This document shows, in pieces, positions 17,336-25,126 of a stretch of DNA of 64,000 nt (position 1 is its first letter; each line of letters begins with the position of its first letter). Source of the stretch: Lacrimispora xylanisolvens (GTDB lineage: Bacteria > Bacillota > Clostridia > Lachnospirales > Lachnospiraceae); the NCBI GenBank assembly GCA_017084465.1, contig CP070896.1:3585501-3649500 (forward strand), written 5' to 3'. Under the pieces are notes generated by a model that was not told where the DNA came from, did no database searches, and saw only the letters and a program-made list of their open reading frames with translations. Made by a program: the position numbers and the translations under genes.

Positions 17336-18682
17336 ATGCAGATGAATCACAAAAGTCGCGTTCTTGATATGACAAAAGGCAGTCCGTTTCAATTGCTTCT
17401 CTATTTTTCGCTGCCGCTTTTTTTCGGGAATTTATTGCAGCAGCTATATAGTCTGGCAGATGCGTCAATCGCAGGTCATCTGTTAGGGGATGGAGCTTTG
17501 GCAGAAATTGGCGCAACGGCAGCATTATACAGCCTTATTACTAATTTTGTTTTTGGATTGAATAATGGTCTGGCTCTGACTGTAAGCAAGTATTTTGGTG
17601 CAGGAGAAAAAAAGGAGATGAAGCAGGCTGTCTGCTATATGGTTACGATCGCTTGTGTCTTTGCAGCGCTTCTCACAATGTTTTTATTATTGTTCAGGCA
17701 TTCAATTTTAGTGAGACTTCAGATACCAGAGGACACCCTGGCGGGTGCGCTCAACTACTTTACGATTATTCTGGCGGGAATTCCTTTGTCCATGGCGTAC
17801 AATCTGGAATTCAGTTTGCTTCAGGCTGTAGGCAACAGCTTCACTCCGCTGCTGTTTTTACTCTTTAGCAGTGTGTTGAATGTAGGACTGGATTTTTTGT
17901 TTATGGGATATCTGGCTATGGGAGTGCAGGGGGCTGCAATTGCGACTGTGCTCGCACAGGGAGTCAGCGGGGGATTATGCTTTTTTTATATTGTAAAAAA
18001 TTATCGGGAACTATGTTTTCAGAAAAAAGATTTTCTTGTAAAACCCTCATTTGTTTATAAAATGCTCTGGACAGGGCTCAGTATGGCACTTATGAGCACC
18101 ATTTATAATATTGGAAGCGTAGTTTTACAGAGCAGTATCAATGCGCTGGGCAGTGTCTACATAGCCGCTCAGATGGGAGCACGCCGTCTGGCTGAACTAT
18201 TCTATAATCCAGGGCTTGCTCTGGCGGCAAGTATAGCTACTTATTCCAGTCAGAATTATGGAGCCAATCGCAATTCACGAATAGGAAAAGGGATTAAGAC
18301 GGCCTTGCTTATATATGGTGTCTGGTGGCTGTTTGCTGTCACGTTTGTATTTTTGTTTGGGGAAAATGCAGTAAAGCTCATTACGGGGAGTGTCAGCCAG
18401 GAAGTTATTTCCAGTGCAGTACTTTATCTTCGAATCAGTATACCAATGATTCCACCAATGGCATTTCTTGTAATTATGCGGAGCGCATTGCAGGGGATGG
18501 GTCATCCATTACTGCCTCTTCTATGCAGCGTGATCGAGCTGATTGGCAAAGTATGGTTTTCGCTTATGATCGTACCAGTGTGGGGATATCCGGCAGTATG
18601 CATCTGTGAGCCTGTCTTATGGGTCGTTTGCGCGCTGGTTATTTTAGCCGCTCCATTCGTTTACCGCAGGGAATTTACCTGA
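17336..18682 (+). CDS. MATE-family multidrug/Na+ antiporter
   Basis: A 448-aa integral membrane exporter with about twelve hydrophobic segments. The start MQMNHKSRVLDMTKGSPFQLLLYFSLPLFFGNLLQQLYSLAD matches the family, as do the repeated halves (VQGAAIATVLAQGVSGG; GANRNSRIGKGIKTALLIYG). GGGAGGAAG lies 9 bases before the ATG. It probably expels cationic drugs using an ion gradient. It is divergent from the AraC regulator and 25 bases before a small ORF. A second MATE gene is at 49982. Confidence 0.92.
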   Translation: MQMNHKSRVLDMTKGSPFQLLLYFSLPLFFGNLLQQLYSLADASIAGHLLGDGALAEIGATAALYSLITNFVFGLNNGLALTVSKYFGAGEKKEMKQAVCYMVTIACVFAALLTMFLLLFRHSILVRLQIPEDTLAGALNYFTIILAGIPLSMAYNLEFSLLQAVGNSFTPLLFLLFSSVLNVGLDFLFMGYLAMGVQGAAIATVLAQGVSGGLCFFYIVKNYRELCFQKKDFLVKPSFVYKMLWTGLSMALMSTIYNIGSVVLQSSINALGSVYIAAQMGARRLAELFYNPGLALAASIATYSSQNYGANRNSRIGKGIKTALLIYGVWWLFAVTFVFLFGENAVKLITGSVSQEVISSAVLYLRISIPMIPPMAFLVIMRSALQGMGHPLLPLLCSVIELIGKVWFSLMIVPVWGYPAVCICEPVLWVVCALVILAAPFVYRREFT

Positions 18683-18707
18683 GTGACACGGTAGAGAGGA
18701 GTTGTTT

Positions 18708-18869
18708 ATGAAAACTGTTTTATATGGTAATTTTGAATCAATGGTTTATATAATGGTTCAGGCCATTGAGTTAGAGGCCCGGAATGTTAATAATACAATT
18801 CTCCCCAACATTGGGATTCTCATAGCAGAAGAAGTAAATTATTTAAGAAGAGAGAGGAACAGAGCATAA
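18708..18869 (+). CDS. Small protein, 53 aa, unknown
   Basis: A short open frame with a good ribosome site (AGAGAGGAG, 7 bases before ATG). It reads MKTVLYGNFESMVYIMVQAI..., ends in a basic stretch LRRERNRA, and overlaps the next gene's ATG by one base (ATAATG), which indicates coupling. No family is recognised. It could be a real small protein or a translated leader for the HAD gene. Confidence 0.5.
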   Translation: MKTVLYGNFESMVYIMVQAIELEARNVNNTILPNIGILIAEEVNYLRRERNRA

Positions 18870-19537
18870 TGGAAGCAGTTATTTTTGATTTAGATGGATT
18901 GTTAATCGATAGTGAAGTGATTTCATATCAATTATACCAGGAGTTATTAAACAAATATGGACACTCTTTTACCATAGAGAATTATGCGCAGAACTATAGT
19001 GGAAAAACAGAACTGGGAAATATGGAAAGTCTGGTGGATCTTTACCAGCTTCCGATTTCTGTACAGGAAGGATTGGATTACACGTTATCTCGGGAGAAAG
19101 AGTATTTTATAAAAGGAGTTTCATTAAAGCCGGGTGTCAGAGAACTGTTGGATTATTTGAAGAATAATAAATATAAAATTGCTTTGGCATCATCCAGTAC
19201 CAAAGACAGAGCAATGTTTGCTTTGGTGCAACACGGAATAGATGGCTACTTTGATGAAATGGTGTTTGGTACAGAAGTTGAAAAGGGAAAACCCAATCCA
19301 GATATATTTTTGAAGGCATGTAAAAAATTAAAGGTTGATCCTGAAAAATGTCTTGTACTGGAAGATAGTGAGGCCGGTATACAAGCTTCATACACTGCCC
19401 GGATTCCTGTAATCTGCATACCGGACATGAAAAAACCAACTATAAAATATCAAGGAATGACAGAAATGATCCTGCCATCTTTATTGGAAGTGATATTTTA
19501 TCTGGAAAAGGGAACCGCAAGAGAAACGGAGAATTAA
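18869..19537 (+). CDS. HAD-family phosphatase (beta-phosphoglucomutase-like)
   Basis: A 222-aa HAD hydrolase with a helical cap. Motif I is VIFDLDGLLIDSE (nucleophile Asp9, acid/base Asp11), motif II is ALASSSTK, motif III Lys is in EKGKPNPDIFL, and motif IV is CLVLEDSEAGIQAS. The closest branch is beta-phosphoglucomutase / sugar-phosphate phosphatases. The substrate is not predictable. AGAGAGG precedes the ATG, which overlaps the small ORF. Confidence 0.9.
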   Translation: MEAVIFDLDGLLIDSEVISYQLYQELLNKYGHSFTIENYAQNYSGKTELGNMESLVDLYQLPISVQEGLDYTLSREKEYFIKGVSLKPGVRELLDYLKNNKYKIALASSSTKDRAMFALVQHGIDGYFDEMVFGTEVEKGKPNPDIFLKACKKLKVDPEKCLVLEDSEAGIQASYTARIPVICIPDMKKPTIKYQGMTEMILPSLLEVIFYLEKGTARETEN

Positions 19538-19569
19538 GTAACTCCCCAGCCTAAATATTTATAAAAAAC

Positions 19570-19598
19570 TTGATTATATCCAACGTTGGATATATAAT
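19570..19598 (+). promoter_or_regulatory. padR promoter with PadR-type operator
   Basis: TTGATT (19570-19575), a 17-base spacer and TATAAT (19593-19598). The spacer is almost entirely the perfect 20-bp palindrome TATATCCAACGTTGGATATA (19575-19594). The 16-bp core TATCCAACGTTGGATA recurs at 20274-20289 before the flavoprotein gene. This fits autorepression by the PadR protein encoded next. Confidence 0.82.
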
Positions 19599-19628
19599 TA
19601 CTTTATCATTACAGATGAGGTGCTTTTC

Positions 19629-20216
19629 ATGGTACAATTATTCATTCTATTCTTTTTTAGCATTAAGCCCACTCATGGCTATGAAATTCAAAGGTTTATT
19701 AGTCTCAATCGCATGTCTGAATGGAATAATATAAAATCCGGTTCTATCTATTATGCAATTAAAAAATTAGAAAAAGACGGATATATCAGCATGATCGATA
19801 AACCAGAAGAAGGAGAAAAGAAAAAGCAGATTTATGAAATAACACAAAAGGGCAGAGACGTACTTAAGATATTGGCATATAAGGAGATGGGCAGGCCTTT
19901 GCAGGGAGCAGCATCGGAAAAATTTCTTTTATATCCCATAATTGCCAACCTTCAGAAAGAAGAGATCATTCAATGCGTGGAAAACCATGTGGGTGATTTA
20001 AAAGAGCAGAAAAACCGGATTACTGACTGGAGAAAAGAGAAGGAGCAAAATCCCTGTTCCATGGAAGTAATTACTTTGGATTACATGATAACAACCATAG
20101 AAAGCCAGATAAACTGGCATAGACTGATGTTAGACAATCTGGACAAAATTATTCAGGAAACAGATGAGATTGTAGCGTTGATTAAAGAAACAAACTTTAT
20201 GAATTATGAATGCTAA
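19629..20216 (+). CDS. PadR-family transcriptional regulator
   Basis: A 195-aa regulator. The winged helix at about 1-80 includes IKPTHGYEIQRF, SEWNNIKSGSIYYAIKKLEKDGYI and the wing EEGEKKKQIYEITQKG, followed by a C-terminal coiled-coil dimerisation part. The ATG at 19629 has GATGAGGTG upstream; the in-frame GTG at 19620 overlaps that site and is rejected. Palindromes at its own promoter and before the next gene point to autorepression and control of the flavoprotein at 20304. Confidence 0.92.
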   Translation: MVQLFILFFFSIKPTHGYEIQRFISLNRMSEWNNIKSGSIYYAIKKLEKDGYISMIDKPEEGEKKKQIYEITQKGRDVLKILAYKEMGRPLQGAASEKFLLYPIIANLQKEEIIQCVENHVGDLKEQKNRITDWRKEKEQNPCSMEVITLDYMITTIESQINWHRLMLDNLDKIIQETDEIVALIKETNFMNYEC

Positions 20217-20228
20217 ATTGTGAAACAT

Positions 20229-20257
20229 GCACCAAAACAAAATTATGGTTTTGGTGC
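20229..20257 (+). repeat. Hairpin between padR and the flavoprotein gene
   Basis: GCACCAAAAC and GTTTTGGTGC form a perfect 10-bp stem with a 9-base loop. It is followed by A's rather than T's on this strand, so it is not a classical terminator for padR. Confidence 0.6.
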
Positions 20258-20273
20258 AAAAAAAATATCTACA

Positions 20274-20289
20274 TATCCAACGTTGGATA
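20274..20289 (+). promoter_or_regulatory. Second PadR-type operator
   Basis: Exact repeat of the 16-bp palindrome TATCCAACGTTGGATA, 14 bases before the flavoprotein start and overlapping the upstream edge of its ribosome-binding region. Binding here would block transcription of the flavoprotein gene. Confidence 0.78.
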
Positions 20290-20303
20290 GCAAGGAGTGA
20301 AAA

Positions 20304-21110
20304 ATGAATGTTCTGGTAATTTCAGGAAGTCCCAGGAGGAGAGACAGTTATCTGATCTGCATGGAGATTTGGGAAGAATTAAAGAAGTATGATTCTGGGA
20401 TTGAGTTCGAGTATTTACAATTAAGCCAGTCCAATATTTCAGAATGCAGGGGCTGCGCCATCTGTTTTCAAAAAAGTGAGTTATTATGTCCCTGTAAAGA
20501 TGATGAGATCGGGTCAATAAAAGAGAAGATGAAAAATGCAGATGCAATTATTTTATCCAGTCCAGTCTATGCCTATCAGGTCACGGGACAGATGAAACTG
20601 TTTATTGATCGTCTGTCTTATTTGTTTCACAGGCCGGAGCTTTGTGGGAAACCGGTACTTATTGTAGTTACCACAGATGGAGGAGGGAGCAAACAGGTTT
20701 ATAAGTACTTAAAAATGACAGTATCCGGATGGGCAATGGATCTGGTGGGTGGTGTACAGATCATTTCGCCTATGTATTTTGAAAACAGAGAGCCCAAAGG
20801 TGCTTTTAAGTTTAATAAGCGCGTATATGCAAAAGGACAGAAGAGAATAAAAACTCTGGCAAAAAAGTTGTATGAAAAAATGAGGCAGAGAAATAGAAAA
20901 GCACCTACATTCTATGATATATTTCTATTTAACTGTCTGCGAAGTAAAATATATACATCAGATGCAGATCGTACTTATTGGAGAGATAAGGGCTGGATTG
21001 ATGCTCCTTACTTTTTTGATGTGAATCTAAATCCAATAAAATGTCTCTTTGGAAAAGTGATGAAACGACTCATTGATATGCTTGGAAAAAAATTGTCTTC
21101 AGACACCTAG
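20304..21110 (+). CDS. Flavodoxin-fold NAD(P)H-dependent oxidoreductase
   Basis: A 268-aa flavoprotein. The N-terminal FMN-binding loop is VLVISGSPRRRDSYL, ILSSPVYAYQVTGQMKLFIDRL is the second FMN segment, and VVTTDGGGSKQ the third. A CRGCAICFQKSELLCPCKDD segment with four Cys resembles the Cys-containing NADPH-dependent FMN reductases of Clostridia. The C-terminal extension (about 190-268) is basic. It probably reduces quinones, nitro compounds or an iron centre. It is under the PadR operator, which suggests induction by a phenolic or other toxic compound (inference). AAGGAG precedes the ATG. Its stop overlaps the end of the opposing araC gene by 4 bases. Confidence 0.86.
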   Translation: MNVLVISGSPRRRDSYLICMEIWEELKKYDSGIEFEYLQLSQSNISECRGCAICFQKSELLCPCKDDEIGSIKEKMKNADAIILSSPVYAYQVTGQMKLFIDRLSYLFHRPELCGKPVLIVVTTDGGGSKQVYKYLKMTVSGWAMDLVGGVQIISPMYFENREPKGAFKFNKRVYAKGQKRIKTLAKKLYEKMRQRNRKAPTFYDIFLFNCLRSKIYTSDADRTYWRDKGWIDAPYFFDVNLNPIKCLFGKVMKRLIDMLGKKLSSDT

Positions 21111-21859
21111 TCCTCAATTACAATCTCTGTATTTCGAAAGTTGAGATTTCGATATTTTAAAGGAGTCATTCCAGTTTTCTTATGAAATATCTCTGTAAAA
21201 TAGCTCTGATTGGGAAACGCCAGTATAGAGGAGATCTGCGATGGGGAATAGTCAGAATAAATAAGCATATTACTTGCAGTCTCGATTTTCTTATCCCTGA
21301 TATAGTGACTGACTGTCATGCCCACTTCTTTTTTGAACAGGCGGGATAAATAGGAGGAGTTTAACCCGATGGCAGATGCAAGTGTTTCTATGGTAATTCG
21401 GGTATGGAGGTTATCGCAGATATAGTCAATGCATGCCGCTATATGCCTTGAGGTTGCTTTGTTTTTTCTTATAAATTTCATGCGTTTTGCATAGTCCAGA
21501 CACATAATGGGATGCAGCGCCGCAACTTCTTCCGGTTTCGTACAGCTATCCGCTTTTTGTATATAAAAATCGCTGAGACTGAAGGCTGTTGACAGTTCCA
21601 TTCCCCCCTCCATACAATATCTGGCCACCAGTGCAGCCGTGATAACAAAATGATATTTTATATTTTGAAGGTGATTAAACGAAAGAATGCCAAGTCCATT
21701 TTTTGATAAAAGAGATTCCTGGCAAAGTTCCCGGACTTTTGCGGTGTTTCCTGATTTTATGACGGAATAAAATTCCTGCTCTGGTGTATAAGGAGCGCGG
21801 ATTAAATTATTTTCTCTTCTCACAAATTCCTGAAATGCCAGTTCTTTTTTTATATTCAT
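21107..21859 (-). CDS. AraC-family transcriptional regulator
   Basis: A 250-aa regulator. The N-terminal half is an unassigned helical sensor (SVIKSGNTAKVRELCQESL). The C-terminal AraC domain holds two helix-turn-helix units (ITIETLASAIGLNSSYLSRLFKKEVGMTVSHYIRDKKI; SPSQISSILAFPNQSYFTEIFHKKTGMTPLKYR). Start ATG at 21859 follows GGAGGG; the upstream in-frame ATG lacks a site. It is divergent from the glycosidase at 21998, so it may control that gene. Confidence 0.9.
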   Translation of the reverse strand: MNIKKELAFQEFVRRENNLIRAPYTPEQEFYSVIKSGNTAKVRELCQESLLSKNGLGILSFNHLQNIKYHFVITAALVARYCMEGGMELSTAFSLSDFYIQKADSCTKPEEVAALHPIMCLDYAKRMKFIRKNKATSRHIAACIDYICDNLHTRITIETLASAIGLNSSYLSRLFKKEVGMTVSHYIRDKKIETASNMLIYSDYSPSQISSILAFPNQSYFTEIFHKKTGMTPLKYRNLNFRNTEIVIED

Positions 21860-21997
21860 GGGAAAGACCCTCCATTGCATCGTTATTTACTTTTGATATT
21901 ATATCATGAAAACGACAGATAAGAAAAGAAAATGATATCATTTGCCAGTCAGATCAGATAGTATAAAATTATCTGAAAGGAAAGGTAGTGAAGCGAT

Positions 21998-23072
21998 ATG
22001 AAACTGAAAAAAGGGTTAAATTTAGGGGGATATTTATCTCAGTGCACTCACAATATGCAGCATTACAGTACATTTATCGGGAAAGCGGATATTGAGCAGA
22101 TTGCAGCATGGGGATTTGATCATATCCGCCTTCCCATTGATTACGAAGTTCTGGAGGATCAGGAAGGCAATCCCAAAGAGGAAGGTTACCGGCTGGTTCA
22201 TTGTATCTGTGACTGCTGCAGGACAAATAAGCTGGATGTAATCCTTGATCTGCACAAAGCGTATGGCTATGATTTTAATGATGCAGGGAACAGGGAGAAA
22301 AATGATTTGTTTCATAATTCCTATTTACAGGAACGTTTTGTGGATCTTTGGCACAGGATTGCAACGGAATTTAAAAACTACGATAATGTAGCCTTTGAAT
22401 TGCTAAACGAGGTTGTAGAAAAGGAAAATGCGTTGCTATGGAATGACCTGATCGACAAAACGGTGACGGCCATACGTAAAATTGATTTATTTGTACCCAT
22501 TATTTATGGGGGAATACAGTGGAACAGCGCAAGCACATTAAAATTACTGAAAAAAACCGGAAGATAAAAATATTATATTTACTTTTCATTTTTATGAGCC
22601 TCTTTTGTTTACCCACCAAAAGGCACATTGGGTCAAACAGATGGACCCGCAAAAGGATGTTTTTTATCCCGAAAGCATGGAGTATTACCGCTCACAGTCT
22701 GCCGTACTGGGTGAGCAGGGGGAAGCAGTCTTAAACTCATCAGCCGAGACAATTGGGAAAGAGTTTTTAGAGATAATGGTGAAGGGAGCAGTTCTGGCTG
22801 CACAAAAAGCTGGTACTCAGCTGTACTGCGGGGAGTTCGGAGTGATTGACCAGGCGCCTGTTCCGGATACACTGCGATGGTTCCGTGACGTACATGATAT
22901 ATTTGAGAAGTATCAGATTGGCAGTTCCATATGGACTTATAAAGAGATGGATTTTGGACTGACAGGTAAGCATTATGATGACATCAGGGAAGAAATAATA
23001 CAGATATGGACCCAGGAACAGTTATGTAGTTGCCAAACTGAACAGTTATGTAGTTGCCAAACTGAGGCTTGA
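21998..23072 (+). CDS. Glycoside hydrolase family 5 (cellulase-type) protein (frameshifted as given)
   Basis: About 357 aa when healed; no signal peptide, so it is probably intracellular and acts on imported oligosaccharides. GH5 features: KKGLNLGGYLSQ start, HIRLPIDYEVLE, VILDLHKAYGYDF, the acid/base Glu in FELLNEVVEK (about 135) and the nucleophile Glu in LYCGEFGVID (about 280). The frame stops at 22567; dropping one A from A7 at 22550-22556 gives LKKPEDKNIIFTFHFYEPLLFTHQKAHW and joins the halves. The extreme C-terminus is an exact 24-bp tandem duplication (EQLCSCQT twice). GAAAGGTAGTG precedes the ATG. It is divergent from an AraC regulator. Confidence 0.86.
23016..23063 (+). repeat. 24-bp exact tandem duplication
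   Basis: Two adjacent copies (23016-23039 and 23040-23063), each starting GAACAGTTATG and ending CCAAACT, encode EQLCSCQT twice at the C-terminus of the glycosidase. The repeat keeps the frame. Confidence 0.95.
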
Positions 23073-23097
23073 CGAAACAAAAAAAGCATGTTAATAT
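23069..23097 (+). promoter_or_regulatory. Promoter of the tyrS T-box transcript
   Basis: TTGACG (23069-23074), a 17-base spacer and TAATAT (23092-23097). The -35 overlaps the stop codon of the glycosidase gene. Confidence 0.75.
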
Positions 23098-23104
23098 TTG
23101 TTCA

Positions 23105-23435
23105 ATTAAATATTTGCATTACAAAGAATTATTTATAATTCGGAGTATAAGAAAAGGCTATGAAAAGAAAGAGTAGCATTTTTAATTCCAAACAGAAAGA
23201 TGCCGGTTGATGAGAGGCTCATGGATAGAAAGTGTGAATACATCTTGGAGCTGCGCACCGAACCGATTTAAGAAGTAGGCTGCGACGGAGAGCACACCGT
23301 AATCAGGTGCAAGGGTATCGCCATGGCCGTACCCGATGAGGTAGACAATGTGAGTTGTCTATAAACTTAAGGTGGTAACACGAGAGTCACTCTCGTCCTT
23401 TTGGTAACAGAAGGACGGGAGTTTTTTTATTTGAT
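23105..23435 (+). promoter_or_regulatory. T-box leader, tyrosine-specific
   Basis: tRNA-sensing attenuator before tyrS, filling most of the 439-base gap. The T-box core AAGGTGGTAACACG is at 23369-23382. The specifier codon TAC is at 23239-23241 in GTGAATACATCTTGGAGCTG, aligned to the other two T-boxes. The terminator has arms CTCTCGTCCTT and AAGGACGGGAG followed by T7 (23391-23430). Uncharged tRNA-Tyr should promote readthrough. Confidence 0.95.
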
Positions 23436-23510
23436 TTAACTCAGCTCTTTTCTGGATTTCTTATCAGGCATGCAAATATTAATAATAATTTTACAAGGAG
23501 AATTTGAGCT

Positions 23511-24722
23511 ATGTTAACACCAAGAGAGCAAATGCGTATTATCTGCAAAGGGGTACACCAGTGTGTAAATGAGGAGGAGCTTCTTGCCAGACTGGAACAA
23601 TCCTGTAAACAGGAAAAGCCGCTGACCATTAAATTAGGTCTTGATCCTTCCGCACCGGATATTCATCTGGGGCATGCTGTGGTTTTGAGAAAGATCAGAC
23701 AGATGCAGGAGCTTGGACATCAGGCAGTTATTATAATCGGGGACTTTACAGGCAGGATCGGGGATCCCACTGGGAAATCTAAAGGAAGAGTGGCATTGAC
23801 CAATGAAAAAGTAAAGGAAAATGCACTGACTTACTGCGAACAGATATTTAAAATACTGGACAAAGAAAAAACAATGGTAAGATTTAACAGTGAATGGCTT
23901 TCAAAGCTGAATTTTGAAGATGTGATAAAACTGGCTGCCACGTCAACGGTTGCCAGGATGCTGGAACGGGATGATTTCCAGAATCGTTATAAGAATGGTG
24001 TTCCCATTGGTATCCATGAATTTTTTTACCCACTGATGCAGGCTTACGATTCTGTAGAAATAAAAGCAGACATTGAATTAGGGGGGACAGATCAGACCTT
24101 TAACATTTTGATGGGACGAACGCTTCAAAAGTCAATGGGAACTGACCAGCAAATTGCTTTATTTATGCCAATTCTTGAAGGACTTGATGGCATAGAGAAA
24201 ATGAGCAAAAGCCTGGGAAATTATATTGGAGTGAGTGAGCCGGCAGAAGTGATGTTTAAAAAGGTGATGGAAGTGCCGGATGATCTTATTATTAAGTATT
24301 ACGAGCTGACAACCGATGAACACCCAGATGAAATTGACAGGGTGAAAGCTGAGTTGGTAAGGGGAGTTAATCCCCGGGATATTAAGTTTCAATTAGCAAA
24401 AACTATTACAGGCTTATATCACAGCGAAGATGAGGTGCAAGGCGCAATGACATACTATGAAATGGCGTTTAGCAAGAAAGCAATTCCCAATGATATTCCT
24501 GTATTGCTTCTGGATCTGGAGAAAGATACGGTAAATGACAGCATACCCGGACTCATTGAACTGGGATATATAAAAAGCAGAAGTGAGTTTATCCGCCTTA
24601 TAAGACAAGGCGGAATCCAGATCAATGGTGAAAAAATGGATGAGGACGAATTAAGCAGTGTTCTGATCAATGACGATGTCATGAGGATCGGCAAAAAAAG
24701 ATTTGTAAAAATCAATAAATAA
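23511..24722 (+). CDS. tyrS: Tyrosyl-tRNA synthetase
   Basis: Class I synthetase charging tRNA-Tyr; 403 aa. The HIGH-type motif is PDIHLGHAVVL, the second motif is IEKMSKSLGNYIGV, the tyrosine-pocket segment is GGTDQTFNILMGR, and the C-terminal S4-like RNA-binding domain is SRSEFIRLIRQGGIQING. It belongs to the TyrZ-like branch by its N-terminus (TIKLGLDPSAPDIHLGH). AAGGAGAATT precedes the ATG. Expression is controlled by the T-box immediately upstream. Confidence 0.95.
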   Translation: MLTPREQMRIICKGVHQCVNEEELLARLEQSCKQEKPLTIKLGLDPSAPDIHLGHAVVLRKIRQMQELGHQAVIIIGDFTGRIGDPTGKSKGRVALTNEKVKENALTYCEQIFKILDKEKTMVRFNSEWLSKLNFEDVIKLAATSTVARMLERDDFQNRYKNGVPIGIHEFFYPLMQAYDSVEIKADIELGGTDQTFNILMGRTLQKSMGTDQQIALFMPILEGLDGIEKMSKSLGNYIGVSEPAEVMFKKVMEVPDDLIIKYYELTTDEHPDEIDRVKAELVRGVNPRDIKFQLAKTITGLYHSEDEVQGAMTYYEMAFSKKAIPNDIPVLLLDLEKDTVNDSIPGLIELGYIKSRSEFIRLIRQGGIQINGEKMDEDELSSVLINDDVMRIGKKRFVKINK

Positions 24723-24726
24723 TGTG

Positions 24727-24753
24727 ATCTCCCGCCAGTTTCTGGTGGGAGAT
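24727..24753 (+). terminator. Hairpin after tyrS
   Basis: ATCTCCCGCCAG and CTGGTGGGAGAT pair over 12 bases (one G-T) with a TTT loop, 5 bases after the stop. It lacks a T tract, so termination here may be inefficient. Confidence 0.6.
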
Positions 24754-24766
24754 ATGAAAGTAATGA

Positions 24767-24795
24767 TTGACGATGGTAATAATATGTGTTATCTT
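24767..24795 (+). promoter_or_regulatory. Promoter of the rsgA leader
   Basis: TTGACG (24767-24772), a 17-base spacer and TATCTT (24790-24795), about 60 bases before a 13-codon leader ORF. Confidence 0.6.
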
Positions 24796-24858
24796 AAGTG
24801 TAATTGGAAGTGTTATTACCAAAATAACCCATCAGTGGTCTTGAAAGGAGAATGTGAT

Positions 24859-24900
24859 ATGTCAAATGCATTATTTGTGAAAGAGGTAATGAAAGAATAA
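24859..24900 (+). CDS. Putative 13-aa leader peptide
   Basis: MSNALFVKEVMKE and a TAA stop, with GAAAGGAG placed 7-8 bases before ATG. It lies between a promoter and an intrinsic terminator in front of an RsgA-type GTPase gene. The layout (promoter, short ORF, terminator, gene) matches ribosome-mediated attenuation as described for antibiotic-resistance genes. Translation itself is not shown. Confidence 0.5.
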   Translation: MSNALFVKEVMKE

Positions 24901-24975
24901 CTGAATATTGGGCATATGGATAACAGACATGTTTGTATGCCGCTTTTAGACTCTTATATATCGCTTAACTCTGTT

Positions 24976-25002
24976 AAACACACAATAAGATGTGTTTTTT
25001 TT
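24976..25002 (+). terminator. Leader terminator before the RsgA-like gene
   Basis: AAACACA and TGTGTTT pair around CAATAAGA, followed by T8. It lies after the leader peptide and 125 bases before the gene, so transcription of the gene must pass it. A further pair GGCATA / TATGCC (24912-24942) just upstream could take part in switching. Confidence 0.7.
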
Positions 25003-25126
25003 GTGCCTTTTTTTGGAAAGCCAACCGCAGTGACAGCTCATAAGGGCTATTACCGCGGCATTTTTATGCCCTTTTTTAATGTTGGTAAATTCGTTTACTG
25101 ACGGAAAACAGGAAGAGAGGTTGTTT

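Noticed and set aside
24916..25101. 61-codon open frame before the RsgA-like gene
   Set aside because: It crosses the leader terminator (T8) and has no ribosome site; it is best explained as leader sequence.
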